Assembly: GCF_030539665.1 (NCBI RefSeq)
Contig: NZ_JAUNXR010000001.1
Coordinates: forward strand, 62,001 to 126,000
Source of the DNA: Methanobrevibacter sp.
Lineage (GTDB): Archaea > Methanobacteriota > Methanobacteria > Methanobacteriales > Methanobacteriaceae
Direction of reading: 5' to 3'
DNA length: 64,000 nucleotides
Numbering within the stretch: the stretch's first letter is position 1; each line of letters begins with the position of its first letter. Position numbers and translations under genes: made by a program. Positions 9,090 through 18,843 of the stretch are shown here, one piece after another. The notes beneath the pieces were generated by a model. It was not told where the DNA came from. It ran no database searches and saw only the letters and a program-made list of their open reading frames with translations.

Positions 9090-10481
9090 ATGAATTGTTT
9101 AGTTGTTGGTGCAGGAAATGCTGGAAGGCCTGTTGCAAGATTACTTAATAATCAGGGAGAAAAGGTTATTATAACTGATCCTAAGTCAATCGATGAATTT
9201 AAAGAAGATGTTCAAAAGATTTTAAAACAAATAGAAAAAGAAGGCGTTATTCTTGATTTAGGAAATCCTGATCCAAGCATTGATGGAATTGATATGGTCT
9301 ATAAGGCGCCTAGTTTGCCAGATTCAGCACCTATAGCTGAGAAAATTAAAAATGCCAATTTAAAGGTCTTAACAAATGAAGAATTTTCTCGCATTGTTAA
9401 TGATTTAATTCCGGTAGACATCATCGGTATTACCGGAACTATGGGTAAAACTACGACCACTTATATTACAACAGCTATTTTTAAACAGGCAGGTTATAAT
9501 GTTTGGTCCTGTTCCTCTCTTGTCAATAATCTTGTTAGTGAGGCTATTATCGATGGTATTGTTAAAGGTAAGGCTGAAGATTGTGATATAGCTATTTTTG
9601 AGCTTCCTCATGGTACTATTGGGCTGTTAGATAATTTGGATATTAAAATGGGGCTGTTAACTAATATTGCTGAAGATCATTTGTCCGAATTTGGTGGTTC
9701 TCTTGAGAAATATCAAGAGCGTAAATTAATTTTAGAGAAAATGAGCAAAACATTCATTTCAAATAACTCCTGTCGTGATATAATCGAACCAATAAGGCCA
9801 GATACTCTTTTCTATGAACTTAATAATCCTGATAGTGTTGCTGATTTTATAGGTTTTGAAGGTGAAGATACATTAACAATTCAGTATGGCAATGAACAGT
9901 TCACAACTCCATTTCATATGATGAGTTATTTCTTTGAAAATTCCCTTGCAGCTTCTGCCGTAGCTTTAGAATATGGTGTTCTAAAAGGAGATATTATTGA
10001 TGCATTATCTGAATTTAGAGGTTTGCCTGCACATATGCAGGATTTAGGTGATTATAATGGCCGTCGCGTGATTCTTGATTCTGCTTTCTTATATGATGGT
10101 ATGAAAATTACATTGGAGTATTTTAAAGATGAAAATGTTGTTTTATTTTTGGATCATTTTGATACTCTCTCCAAAAGGGATAAGGCAGAAGTTGGTGAAC
10201 TTGTAGGTCAATACGTTGATACTGTTATTGCCAGTGGATTTAATGAGGTGACTCAGGAAGTTGAAATGAATGCTGCCTATGAGGTTTTGAATGCTATTGA
10301 AAATCCTAATGCCACTAAGGTTGCATGTGAAAACATTACTGATGCTGCAGAACTCACTTTTAAATATTCCAAACCTGGAGACATTATTTTGCATATGGGG
10401 CCTTTAATCGCTTATGATAGGCTAACAACTATGGATAAGATTATGGTTGGACTTGAAAGAGGTTGTAATAAATATGATTGA
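9090..10481 (+). CDS. Mur ligase family protein, probable pseudomurein peptide ligase (first of pair)
   Basis: A 463-residue Mur ligase-fold protein. Residues 1-~100 form a Rossmann-like domain (VVGAGNAGRPVARLL at the start). The central ATPase has the P-loop GITGTMGKTTTT at ~113-124, with Met where most Mur ligases have Asn, and TNIAEDHLSEFGG with the Mg/ATP-binding residues. The C-terminal domain begins near residue 310 (LPAHMQDLG). Start ATG 9090 is preceded by AAGGAG; GTG 9075 is rejected. Family knowledge: Methanobacteriales use dedicated Mur-type ligases to build the isopeptide-linked pseudomurein stem. The next ligase overlaps it by 8 bases, so the pair is one translational unit. Which amino acid it adds cannot be told. 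Confidence 0.87.
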   Translation: MNCLVVGAGNAGRPVARLLNNQGEKVIITDPKSIDEFKEDVQKILKQIEKEGVILDLGNPDPSIDGIDMVYKAPSLPDSAPIAEKIKNANLKVLTNEEFSRIVNDLIPVDIIGITGTMGKTTTTYITTAIFKQAGYNVWSCSSLVNNLVSEAIIDGIVKGKAEDCDIAIFELPHGTIGLLDNLDIKMGLLTNIAEDHLSEFGGSLEKYQERKLILEKMSKTFISNNSCRDIIEPIRPDTLFYELNNPDSVADFIGFEGEDTLTIQYGNEQFTTPFHMMSYFFENSLAASAVALEYGVLKGDIIDALSEFRGLPAHMQDLGDYNGRRVILDSAFLYDGMKITLEYFKDENVVLFLDHFDTLSKRDKAEVGELVGQYVDTVIASGFNEVTQEVEMNAAYEVLNAIENPNATKVACENITDAAELTFKYSKPGDIILHMGPLIAYDRLTTMDKIMVGLERGCNKYD

Positions 10482-11997
10482 TGAAAATTCTAAGTTTGGT
10501 GTTGTTGGAATTTGCGGTGCCAATGGAAATTTGGTGGCTAGAATCCTTTCACAGAGAGGTTTTGATGTTATTGGAACCGATGTTTCATCAAAAGAGGATT
10601 GTAGATTTATTAAATCTCTTGAAAATTATGATATTGAATTATTTTTTGGAGACATTCCTGATGATTTCTTTAGTAATATAGATTATTTGGTTCCTCCAAT
10701 TAGTTTATCCAAAGATAATGAAATTTTTAAAAAAGCAAATGAAAATAATGTTGAAATTTTCACAGTTGACGATGTTATTTCAAATTTTAATCCAGAAAAG
10801 CCTGTTTTTGGCATTACTGGTACCAATGGCAAAACCACATCTACAGAACTTCTTAAAAAAATAGCTTATGATAATGGTATTTCTCCATCAGAACATGATT
10901 TGGAAGGAATGCAAGGTAATGCTGAATTTATTCCAATTCTTCAATCTCGTTTAGATGGGGATGTTGCTATTTTAGAAATTGGAACTTTTGGAGTTCCCGG
11001 CACAATCAAGAGAATAACTGGTAATGTTGGTTTGAAATCTGGATTAATCACAAATATTACTGAAGATCACTTGAACGATCTTTCAGGTTTTATGGAATAT
11101 GCTAACGTTAAGGGAGAGTTTATTCAGTCCCTTAAGGATAATCAGATTATTGTAAATGCAAATGATCCTACAATTATGGGTCTTTTAAGAGAATTTGGTC
11201 TTGATGATGAGGTAATTACATTTAGGGTAGAGGGGCCAACTATAGGCATCTCTAAAAAAGAATGTGTTTGCGGTGAAATAATTAATCTTAGTGAAATTAT
11301 TTCAGGTTCGGGCTACTATTTTTGTAAATGCGGACTTACAACTCCTCAAACTGATTACATAGCTACAAATGTTGATTTGATAAATGGGAAATTTGATTTA
11401 TTTACTCCTTCTGGAAAAATAGAAGTCAAAATGCAGCTGGATGGAATACACAATGTATATAATGTTTCAGGAGTTATAATTGCTGCTCATGAATTCTTGA
11501 AATTGCCCTTTGATAAGATTGTTGAGTCAATAGCTTCTTTCACTGGGGTCAGTGGAAGGATGGAGAAAGTAGCAACTATTGATGGAAAAGATGTAATTGT
11601 TGATTTTGCTCATAATCCTGCAGGTGTAAAAACAGTATTGAATGCATTTAAAGAGTTATATGGGGATATAACAACAGTAATCACTATTTCTTCGGAGTCT
11701 GGTGATCAGGGAGATTCGGAAATTTTTGAAAATGTTTTAGAATTATCAAAATATGTTGTTCCTGCTTCATTTGCTTCTCAAAAGACTGCTAAAAAGTTTA
11801 TTGATGATGATGCTGATTTCAAGGATAAAATATTTTTAGAAAAAATCGATGAAGAGTTTGTTAAAGAAGGAACAATTGGAGCTACTCCTGAAGAGGTTAA
11901 AAAAGGTGTCATTGATGCATTAAAACTTGATTGTGATAAGATTATTGTCATTGGTGAGGCAGCAACCAAATTTAAAGAGAATATTCTAGAGATTTAA
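10474..11997 (+). CDS. MurT-like Mur ligase, probable pseudomurein peptide ligase (second of pair)
   Basis: A 507-residue Mur ligase. The N-terminal Rossmann-like domain (GVVGICGANGNLVARIL) resembles that of its neighbour. The ATPase domain has a canonical P-loop ITGTNGKTTS (~114-123) and LITNITEDHLND. An inserted Cys4 element, CVCG (~264) and CKCG (~287), looks like the zinc ribbon of MurT (lipid II amidating) ligases. The C-terminal domain has VDFAHNPAGVKTVL. Start ATG 10474 has GAGG upstream and overlaps the previous gene's stop by 8 bases; TTG 10447 would give a nonsensical extension. Together with the upstream gene and UppP this supports pseudomurein synthesis. The amino acid substrate is unknown. 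Confidence 0.87.
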   Translation: MIDENSKFGVVGICGANGNLVARILSQRGFDVIGTDVSSKEDCRFIKSLENYDIELFFGDIPDDFFSNIDYLVPPISLSKDNEIFKKANENNVEIFTVDDVISNFNPEKPVFGITGTNGKTTSTELLKKIAYDNGISPSEHDLEGMQGNAEFIPILQSRLDGDVAILEIGTFGVPGTIKRITGNVGLKSGLITNITEDHLNDLSGFMEYANVKGEFIQSLKDNQIIVNANDPTIMGLLREFGLDDEVITFRVEGPTIGISKKECVCGEIINLSEIISGSGYYFCKCGLTTPQTDYIATNVDLINGKFDLFTPSGKIEVKMQLDGIHNVYNVSGVIIAAHEFLKLPFDKIVESIASFTGVSGRMEKVATIDGKDVIVDFAHNPAGVKTVLNAFKELYGDITTVITISSESGDQGDSEIFENVLELSKYVVPASFASQKTAKKFIDDDADFKDKIFLEKIDEEFVKEGTIGATPEEVKKGVIDALKLDCDKIIVIGEAATKFKENILEI

Positions 11998-12022
11998 TAC
12001 TTTTCAAATGCTCCGTTATACT

Positions 12023-12034
12023 TTTATAAATATA
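12023..12034 (+). promoter_or_regulatory. TATA-like element for hef, 26 bases from the start codon
   Basis: TTTATAAATATA is centred about 26 bases before ATG 12054, and no Shine-Dalgarno lies between. In archaea transcription begins ~25 bases after the TATA centre, so the mRNA would start at or next to the ATG (leaderless). Inferred from spacing only. Confidence 0.5.
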
Positions 12035-12053
12035 AAAAAATAATATTTAAGAT

Positions 12054-14372
12054 ATGGCAAACTATATTGAACATCCATTGATTAAACCTGATTCTATTGA
12101 AGCTAGATTGTATCAGCAAATTTTAGCAGGGGATGTATTAAAAAATGGAAATACTATGGTCGTTGCACCTACAGCTTTAGGTAAGACAATCGTGGCAATC
12201 CTTGTTGCATCTGATAGATTAGAGAAGGTTAAACATTCTAAGGTATTAATTCTTTCTCCTAGTAAGCCATTAGCTATTCAGCATGAAAATAGTTTTAGGG
12301 AATTTTTAAATGTACCATGTACTTCTATTACAGGAGCTACAAAATCAGAAGATCGTGTTAGAAGATGGGAAGAGTCCCAGGTAATTTCTGCAACTCCACA
12401 AACCATTGAATCTGATTTATTGAATGGAAGATATACTTTGGACGATGTATCATTGATTGTTTTTGATGAATGCCATCATGGTGTTGGTTCTTATTCTTAT
12501 GTCTATCTGGCTTCAAGATATGTAAAAGAATCAAACTATAATCTTATTTTAGGCCTTACAGCTTCCCCAGGTTCAGATACGAATAAAATAAAGGAAGTTT
12601 GTGAGAACTTATACATTCAAAATATTGTTGTTAAAAGCGAACAGGACAAGGACGTTAAGCCTTATTTGAATCCGGTAAAAATTGACTGGATCAAAATTAA
12701 GATGTCCGATGAGCTTAATAAAATCAAAGAGCTTGTTAATAAATCTTTAAAAACAAGGCTTAAGGCTCTTAAAAACATGAAAGTGATTAACACTATTTCT
12801 GTAACAAAAAGAGATATATTGAAGGCAAGGGCCAGAGTTCAAAATACCATTGCTCGATCCGCAAGTCCGAAAAAGGAATGTTATAGGGCAATATCTCTTT
12901 TAACTGCAGTCATTAATCTTCAACACTCTCTAGAACTTATTGAAACACAGGGAGTTTCTACTTTTAATAAGTATGTAGGACGTTTAAGAAAAAAGAAAAC
13001 AAAGGCAGCTAAATCTTTATTGATGGACGATAATTTTGGAAAGGCAGTTGTGCTTTCAAGACAGGCGGAAAAGGATGGTCTTGAACATCCAAAATTAAAT
13101 AGATTAGTTAAAATCCTTAAAAATGAATTGTCTATTGATGGGCAAACAACTCTTCAATCAGAAAGATTTACGGACAATCAGAATAATAAAAATTCTAAAA
13201 TCATTGTTTTCACCCAATATAGGGATACTTTAGAAATAATTCACGAAAGGCTTGAAAAAGAAGGAATCAAATCAGCTAAATTCTTTGGCCAGTCAACAAA
13301 AGAAGGTCAAAAAGGATTAACTCAAAAAAAACAAAAAGAAGTTATTAAATCTTTTAGAAAAGGGGAATTTGACGTTCTTATATCCACAAGTGTGGCTGAG
13401 GAGGGTATTGATATTCCTGCTGTTGATCTTGTTATTTTATATGAGCCAGTTCCTTCTGAAGTTCGTATGATTCAAAGAAGAGGTAGAACCGGTCGTAAAC
13501 GGACAGGAAAGGTCAAGGTTCTTGTTACAGAACAGACTAGGGATGAAGGATATTATTGGGCTTCCATTAATAAAGAAAAAAGAATGAAAAGTCAATTAAT
13601 TGATCCTGATGTTTTAAAAGAACTTAATGAAACTGCTATTCAGAGAATGGATTCAGAGAAGAATGTTAAAATTCTTGAAAGAGAAATAAATAAAACTCAA
13701 AAGCCAGTAATATATGCCGATACTAGGGAAGGAAACTCTAAGGTTATTCGTCATTTACATGAGATGGGTATGGACGTTCAAGTTAAAACCATGAGCGTTG
13801 GTGATTATCAGGTTAGTGATGAGGTAGCTATCGAAAGAAAAACAGCAAAGGATTTTGTCGATTCTATTCTTGATAAACGACTTTTTAAGCAGGCTAATGA
13901 TTTAAGGGAAGAATTTAAGAAACCTATTATAATTCTTGAAGGTGATAATTTTTATTCAGGTTTTATCAATCCCAATGCTATTAGGGGTACGATGGCTTCA
14001 ATAGCGCTAGATTTTGGAATAAGCATAATTCCAACTAGGAATTCTCAGGATACTGCAGCCATGCTTAAAAGGATTGCTATTCGCGAACAAAAGGGTGAAA
14101 AATCTCAAATTAGTATCAGAACCGAGAAAAAACCAGTTAATATGTGGGAACAGCAATTATTTATTATTGAATCTCTTCCGAATGTGGGTCCTGTTAATGC
14201 AAAAAGACTTTTGGAACACTTCGGTTCGGTGTCTAATGTAATCAATGCATCTGAAGAGGAGTTGCAAAAAGTAGAGGGCATTGGTAAAAAAATAGCTAAA
14301 AACATCAGAAAAGTTGTTGATTCTAAATATTTGCATTTCAAAGAAGAAATAAAAGATAAAAAATTAGTTTGA
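12054..14372 (+). CDS. hef: Hef-type helicase/nuclease (FANCM/XPF-like)
   Basis: A 772-residue fusion. Residues ~1-530 are an SF2 helicase: VAPTALGKT (37-45), DECHH near 140, LTASPGS near 172, and the C-terminal motif QRRGRTGRK. Residues ~550-690 are an XPF/ERCC4 nuclease: YADTREG, and the catalytic ERKTAKDFVDS. Tandem helix-hairpin-helix motifs follow (SLPNVGPVNAKRLL and VEGIGKKIAKNI). Family knowledge: Hef processes stalled replication forks and branched DNA, with PCNA. All catalytic residues are present, so it looks intact. It ends at 14372, directly abutting the stop of the convergent TIM-barrel gene at 14373. Promoter spacing suggests a leaderless mRNA. Confidence 0.96.
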   Translation: MANYIEHPLIKPDSIEARLYQQILAGDVLKNGNTMVVAPTALGKTIVAILVASDRLEKVKHSKVLILSPSKPLAIQHENSFREFLNVPCTSITGATKSEDRVRRWEESQVISATPQTIESDLLNGRYTLDDVSLIVFDECHHGVGSYSYVYLASRYVKESNYNLILGLTASPGSDTNKIKEVCENLYIQNIVVKSEQDKDVKPYLNPVKIDWIKIKMSDELNKIKELVNKSLKTRLKALKNMKVINTISVTKRDILKARARVQNTIARSASPKKECYRAISLLTAVINLQHSLELIETQGVSTFNKYVGRLRKKKTKAAKSLLMDDNFGKAVVLSRQAEKDGLEHPKLNRLVKILKNELSIDGQTTLQSERFTDNQNNKNSKIIVFTQYRDTLEIIHERLEKEGIKSAKFFGQSTKEGQKGLTQKKQKEVIKSFRKGEFDVLISTSVAEEGIDIPAVDLVILYEPVPSEVRMIQRRGRTGRKRTGKVKVLVTEQTRDEGYYWASINKEKRMKSQLIDPDVLKELNETAIQRMDSEKNVKILEREINKTQKPVIYADTREGNSKVIRHLHEMGMDVQVKTMSVGDYQVSDEVAIERKTAKDFVDSILDKRLFKQANDLREEFKKPIIILEGDNFYSGFINPNAIRGTMASIALDFGISIIPTRNSQDTAAMLKRIAIREQKGEKSQISIRTEKKPVNMWEQQLFIIESLPNVGPVNAKRLLEHFGSVSNVINASEEELQKVEGIGKKIAKNIRKVVDSKYLHFKEEIKDKKLV

Positions 14373-15119
14373 TTACACTAATTTTTTTAGATATTCTAAA
14401 CTATTTTTGACAGAATCACTATCATTTACTTCAATAGTATATATGCCATTATAATTTTTATCTTCAAATTTTCTTATGATGCGTTTTAAATCAATAGAGC
14501 CTTCACCTAATGCATAATGGGCATCATCATCACCATTATTATCGTGTATATGTATGTGTTTAACTCTATCAAAATACATTTCATCTGGGGCATGACCACT
14601 GTGGTAGGCATGACCAATATCTAAAGTCATGAACATATCAAAATCTTCAAGTGTCTGATTTAATTTCTCCATATTCTGATACATATGGCCTTCAAATGCA
14701 GGCATATTCTCAATGGTCGCCTTTACTCCTAAATCATCCCCATATGCTCCAAGCTCTTTTATTGCTTCATCTGCAAGGTCATAAATGTGGTCTTCAAAAT
14801 CCCTTCCAAGAAATGGAATGGATCCAGGATGGACTACAACAATATCTGAATCTAATTTATTTGCAAGGTCAATGGATTTTTTTATTTCATCAATTGAAGC
14901 TTGCCTAATCGCTTTATTGAGTGAAGCTATATTAATATTCACAATTGGAGAATGAATACTATATTTTAAATTATATGATTCTAATGAATCGACATCAATT
15001 TCATCATTAGGGTACTGATGTAATATTTCTGCATAATCAAGACCTAATTCTTCAAAATAATCTAAATTATTTACTAATTTATCTTTAAATCCAGATAATG
15101 TTGATGCTCCAATCTTCAT
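14373..15119 (-). CDS. Xylose isomerase-like TIM-barrel protein
   Basis: A 248-residue sugar phosphate isomerase/epimerase or AP endonuclease family 2 fold. Candidate metal ligands along the barrel are visible: a His in YSIHSP, VVVHPGS, ENMP, TLDIGHAYHSG, HIHDNNG and the terminal IEVND. The start ATG 15119 has GAGGTT upstream; the earlier in-frame ATG 15134 abuts the stop of the preceding gene and lacks a binding site. It probably shares a transcript with the PIN-KH ATPase gene upstream. It lacks the length and extra helices of endonuclease IV, so the substrate is undetermined. It converges with hef without a spacer base. Confidence 0.87.
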   Translation of the reverse strand: MKIGASTLSGFKDKLVNNLDYFEELGLDYAEILHQYPNDEIDVDSLESYNLKYSIHSPIVNINIASLNKAIRQASIDEIKKSIDLANKLDSDIVVVHPGSIPFLGRDFEDHIYDLADEAIKELGAYGDDLGVKATIENMPAFEGHMYQNMEKLNQTLEDFDMFMTLDIGHAYHSGHAPDEMYFDRVKHIHIHDNNGDDDAHYALGEGSIDLKRIIRKFEDKNYNGIYTIEVNDSDSVKNSLEYLKKLV

Positions 15120-15134
15120 TTTCAATAACCTCAT

Positions 15135-17006
15135 TTATTTTCTAATAGCAGTAACAATTTCACCAGCATCTATAGAATCAACTATTAAATCTGAAAGTTC
15201 AATTCCTTTTTTGATTTTGATTTCTCCTTTTTTACTGGTTGTTGCAGTTAAAAGATATTCTTCACCTATATAAACATCGAAGTTTTCTCCATCATTGGAT
15301 TTACCCATATTTAAAATAATCTGTTTTGAAGTTTCAATAACTTCAACTTCCACCCTCTTATTGAGTGGGATGTGGGCTTTGCTGTCCTCTAAAACTTCAA
15401 CACCTAAACTAATTCCAATTTCATTTTCAATTTCGGCTATTCTAGCTCCGTTTTTTCCAATGATTTTAGGAACATATTTTTCATTTATATAGATATTCGC
15501 CCTATTTGGTGAGACAATTTCAACGTCTACTTTGGATTTTGGAATTATCTTTTTGATTTTCCTTAGAATTTCTTTTTCAGCTATTAAATCTACAGAAGAT
15601 TTTATATTTTCTTCATTTTTATTTTCATTTACTAATCCTACATCCATTACGATGGTTTGTTCTCCGTAGGTGTAAATTTCATGTTTGAGTTCTCCAGTTT
15701 CAAAATCACGGATTTCAATTACTGGACGAGCTAAATCCGCTTCCTGCATACCTGAAGGAACTTTAACGGTCATTTTTGTTTCATAAACAGCTTTGATTTC
15801 ACCATCTTCTATGTAAATGCTTGTATCTACTACAGATGGAATAACACCAAGCTCTACTCTTGATGAGATCCTTTGGATAGCATCAATTGGACGGGTTGCA
15901 TGAACAACACCAATCATTCCGACTCCAGCCATTCTCATATCTGCAAATATTGTGAAATCTTTTGTTTTTCTAAGTTCGTCATATACGGTATAATCTGGCC
16001 TTACAAGAAGAAGAACATCTGCTGTATTTTCCATATCTCCCTCTAGTGGAGCATATTGTGATACAGAATCAGGTAATTGCAAATCTCTTGGTGATTCCAT
16101 TGTTTTAACAACTTTGGATTGGTCATTATAATAATTAGCTAATGCCTGTACGAAAGTACTTTTACCTGCTCCTGGAGAACCAGATACAAGAATACCTTCA
16201 GCACTTTCTCTTATTCTTTTCATTAACTTATCAGAAATATCATAATCATCTAATGTTCTTGTTGTAACAGGTCTAACAACAGTAATCTCCATGCTGTCTG
16301 CAAATGGTGGTTTTGCAAGAGCTATTCTATATTGTCCAGCTTGTATAACTGCAGAACCATTTCTTCTTGATTCTAAAAATACTTTTGAATTATTTCTAGC
16401 AGCTCTCAATATTTCCTCGTTATAATCATTAATTTGTTTTAAAGTTGATGGTTTATTGTCAACTTCTACTAACTTAATTTCTCCAGGCTTTCCTTTTTTA
16501 GCCAATGGAATTACACCCTCTTTTAGGTGTATGGACATTGTATCTTCATCAAAATACTTTTCAAAACTAAATTCGAGAATTTCATCTTCATGGCTTTGTT
16601 CTACATAGTATACAGGAATTCCTTGAGCCTTTGCAGTTTCTGCTTGGACTTTATCGTTTGTTATTAAAGTTCCAAACTCACTGCGCGCTACATCACGAAT
16701 GATAGCATCAATTTCGCCTGCTTTTGCATTTGCAATGTCATAATTGGTTGGGCGTTTTCCCTTAAATGATATTATAAGCTCATTTTCATCGTTTGCTTCT
16801 TGAAGTTTTTGAAGTTCTTTTAATCCATCAAAACCTTGTGTCATGTTTGAATTTGCTTGATGTTCTAATTCACAAACAACCGCTTCTGGAACAATGATTT
16901 CAGGATAATCAATGTCTTCTTCTTCAATAAGTTTTGTAATTGCACCGTCTACAACAGCACTTGTATCTGGAACTATAGTTTTTAGTTCATATGTCTCCAA
17001 TTTCAT
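15135..17006 (-). CDS. PIN domain-KH domain ATPase (COG1855 family)
   Basis: A 623-residue three-module protein. Residues ~8-130 form a PIN (PilT N-terminus) domain with acidic residues in VPDTSAVVDG and TNDKVQ. Residues ~200-450 are a secretion/PilT-type ATPase with Walker A SGSPGAGKS and an acidic-box DYTVYDELR. Residues ~500-545 carry a KH RNA-binding motif (KIIGKNGARI). Family knowledge: conserved across archaea; a nucleolytic or RNA-linked role is assumed but unproved. ATG 17006 lies right after GGGGGAG with no spacing, so TTG 17000 may be the real start. It is 6 bases downstream of hisI in a minus-strand run. Confidence 0.9.
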   Translation of the reverse strand: MKLETYELKTIVPDTSAVVDGAITKLIEEEDIDYPEIIVPEAVVCELEHQANSNMTQGFDGLKELQKLQEANDENELIISFKGKRPTNYDIANAKAGEIDAIIRDVARSEFGTLITNDKVQAETAKAQGIPVYYVEQSHEDEILEFSFEKYFDEDTMSIHLKEGVIPLAKKGKPGEIKLVEVDNKPSTLKQINDYNEEILRAARNNSKVFLESRRNGSAVIQAGQYRIALAKPPFADSMEITVVRPVTTRTLDDYDISDKLMKRIRESAEGILVSGSPGAGKSTFVQALANYYNDQSKVVKTMESPRDLQLPDSVSQYAPLEGDMENTADVLLLVRPDYTVYDELRKTKDFTIFADMRMAGVGMIGVVHATRPIDAIQRISSRVELGVIPSVVDTSIYIEDGEIKAVYETKMTVKVPSGMQEADLARPVIEIRDFETGELKHEIYTYGEQTIVMDVGLVNENKNEENIKSSVDLIAEKEILRKIKKIIPKSKVDVEIVSPNRANIYINEKYVPKIIGKNGARIAEIENEIGISLGVEVLEDSKAHIPLNKRVEVEVIETSKQIILNMGKSNDGENFDVYIGEEYLLTATTSKKGEIKIKKGIELSDLIVDSIDAGEIVTAIRK

Positions 17007-17012
17007 CTCCCC

Positions 17013-17420
17013 CTAATATATCTCATCTGGATTAAATAATCTTTCAGATATTACATCTATATCTTCATTATTAAGTCCAAGTATATTAGGTTTATTATTT
17101 ATATTTATTTTTCTAAAGAAACAGGAATAATATCCTTCATGACATGCTGCTCCGGTTTGTTTGATTTTTAAGATTACTGCATCCATATCGCAATCCACAA
17201 GAATTTCTTTAACTTCCTGTACATGTCCTGAACTTTCTCCTTTTAACCATTGTTTGTTTCTAGAAGTACTCCAATAATGAGCTTTTCCAGTTTCAATAGT
17301 TTTTCTAAGAGCTTCTTCATTCATATTAGCTACCATTAAGATTTCATTTGTTTCGTAATCTTGTGCTATGGCAGTAATAAGTTTTTCTCCGTTTATTTCA
17401 TGTCTAAAATTAATTTTCAT
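17013..17420 (-). CDS. hisI: Phosphoribosyl-AMP cyclohydrolase HisI
   Basis: A 135-residue enzyme opening the adenine ring of PR-AMP, the third step of histidine synthesis. Zinc/magnesium-binding elements are present: DCDMDA and [10 protein letters not shown], with [11 protein letters not shown] just before. Length is right for the monofunctional archaeal form (no HisE fusion). ATG 17420 is chosen because GGAGATGA lies 5-12 bases upstream; the earlier ATG 17429 sits directly against that element. It follows the hisS stop after a single base, so translation is likely coupled to histidyl-tRNA synthetase. Confidence 0.95.
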   Translation of the reverse strand: MKINFRHEINGEKLITAIAQDYETNEILMVANMNEEALRKTIETGKAHYWSTSRNKQWLKGESSGHVQEVKEILVDCDMDAVILKIKQTGAACHEGYYSCFFRKININNKPNILGLNNEDIDVISERLFNPDEIY

Positions 17421-17421
17421 T

Positions 17422-18720
17422 TTATTCATCTCCTTTTATTGCAGTTGTTAGATTATCTATATCTATTAAATCTTGATCTCCGGTCTTCATATCCTTTAAT
17501 GTGACTTTATTTTCTTCAAGATCATTTGGTCCGATAATAGCGACCTTTTCTACTTTTAAGTTATTAGCATAATTCATGAGTTTTTTGAACTTTTTACGAT
17601 TTAAATCAACATCACATGAAATTCCACTTCTTCTAAGTGTTTGGGCAATTTCAAAGGCTTTGGAACGTACGCTGTCATTAATTGGAGCTACATATACATC
17701 GATATGGGATTTTAATTCTTTTTCGTCTTGAAGTTCTTCAATAGCATTCATTAATCTGTCAAATCCAAATGCAAATCCTGTGGATTCAATTTCCTGACCT
17801 CCAAACACTTTAATTAAACTGTATGTTCCACCACCACAAACCTGTTTTTGAGCTCCAAGTTCAGGGATATACACTTCAAATACAATTCCAGTGTAATAGT
17901 CAAGCCCACGAGCCACTCCAAGATTAATTGTATAGTTGTCAACACCAAAAGCATTTAAATTTTCTACAAGTTCTTTAAGTTCATTAAATGCAGCTTTTGG
18001 CTCTTCATATGGTTCAATCAATTCTTCAATATCTTTTAAAATGGATTTGTCTCCAACAAGATCAATTAGTTTAATTAAGACTTGATTCAATTCATCATTT
18101 TCAATTAAAGGATTTTCACCAACTAATGATTCTTTTAGAAGTTCTTTATCTCCTTTATCAATAACGACCATTACTTCCCTTTGTGTTGAGGTATCAATAT
18201 CGAAATGTTCAAACAATCCTCTAATAATTCCCAAATGATTTACATTAATGTCTGCTGTTGTAATTCCAAGTTCATTTAATGAATCATTACACATTGCAAT
18301 TACTTCAGCCTCACCTTCTGGAGATTTGGCACCTATCAATTCACATCCGAACTGCCAGAATTGTCTAAAACGACCTTTTTGAGGTCTTTCATATCTAAAA
18401 CAACTTCCATAATAATAAAGTTTAATAGGCTTGGAGGAAGTTTTTTGAAGTTCGTTAAGATATAATCTAGCTACAGGTGCTGTTATCTCTGGCCTCAATG
18501 CCAATTCTCGATCAGATTTATCTTTGAAGTTGTATAGTTGATCTACTATTTCTTCTCCAGACTTAGTTGTAAAAAGTTTTAATTCTTCGAAAAGGGGAGT
18601 TTTAATCTCCTGATAACCATAATTTTCAAAAACGTTTCTTAAGGAACTTTCAGCTTCTTTTCTAAGCCTCATTTCATCAAAAAGAAAATCTCTTGTTCCT
18701 CTAGGTTTGTTAAATTCCAT
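17422..18720 (-). CDS. hisS: Histidyl-tRNA synthetase
   Basis: A 432-residue class II aminoacyl-tRNA synthetase. Motif 1 region ([11 protein letters not shown]), motif 2 ([19 protein letters not shown]), the histidine-binding ARGLDYYTG and the motif 3 region [10 protein letters not shown] are all clear, followed by the HGTP anticodon-binding domain from ~330. It is the first gene of a minus-strand run with hisI and the PIN-KH ATPase, with a TATA-like element and GGAG upstream. Pairing hisS with hisI links histidine supply and its charging. Confidence 0.97.
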   Translation of the reverse strand: MEFNKPRGTRDFLFDEMRLRKEAESSLRNVFENYGYQEIKTPLFEELKLFTTKSGEEIVDQLYNFKDKSDRELALRPEITAPVARLYLNELQKTSSKPIKLYYYGSCFRYERPQKGRFRQFWQFGCELIGAKSPEGEAEVIAMCNDSLNELGITTADINVNHLGIIRGLFEHFDIDTSTQREVMVVIDKGDKELLKESLVGENPLIENDELNQVLIKLIDLVGDKSILKDIEELIEPYEEPKAAFNELKELVENLNAFGVDNYTINLGVARGLDYYTGIVFEVYIPELGAQKQVCGGGTYSLIKVFGGQEIESTGFAFGFDRLMNAIEELQDEKELKSHIDVYVAPINDSVRSKAFEIAQTLRRSGISCDVDLNRKKFKKLMNYANNLKVEKVAIIGPNDLEENKVTLKDMKTGDQDLIDIDNLTTAIKGDE

Positions 18721-18812
18721 TCTTTAGCTCCAATTTTTATAATATTTATAATATGTTTATCTTTATTAATAAAATTAATATCTAAAACCACAACATATTG
18801 TTAATCCTAAAC

Positions 18813-18823
18813 TATTTTATGTA
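18813..18823 (+). promoter_or_regulatory. TATA-like element for aroE, spacing suggests leaderless mRNA
   Basis: The AT-rich TATTTTATGTA is centred ~25 bases before ATG 18844, and the bases between (AATTAATATTTTTTATC) contain no Shine-Dalgarno. This positions the predicted transcription start at the start codon. Inference from spacing. Confidence 0.4.
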
Positions 18824-18843
18824 TTAAATTAATATTTTTTATC

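Noticed and set aside
10447-10473. TTG start for the second Mur ligase
   Set aside because: It would add residues from an overlapping frame of the first ligase, while ATG 10474 has GAGG at proper spacing.
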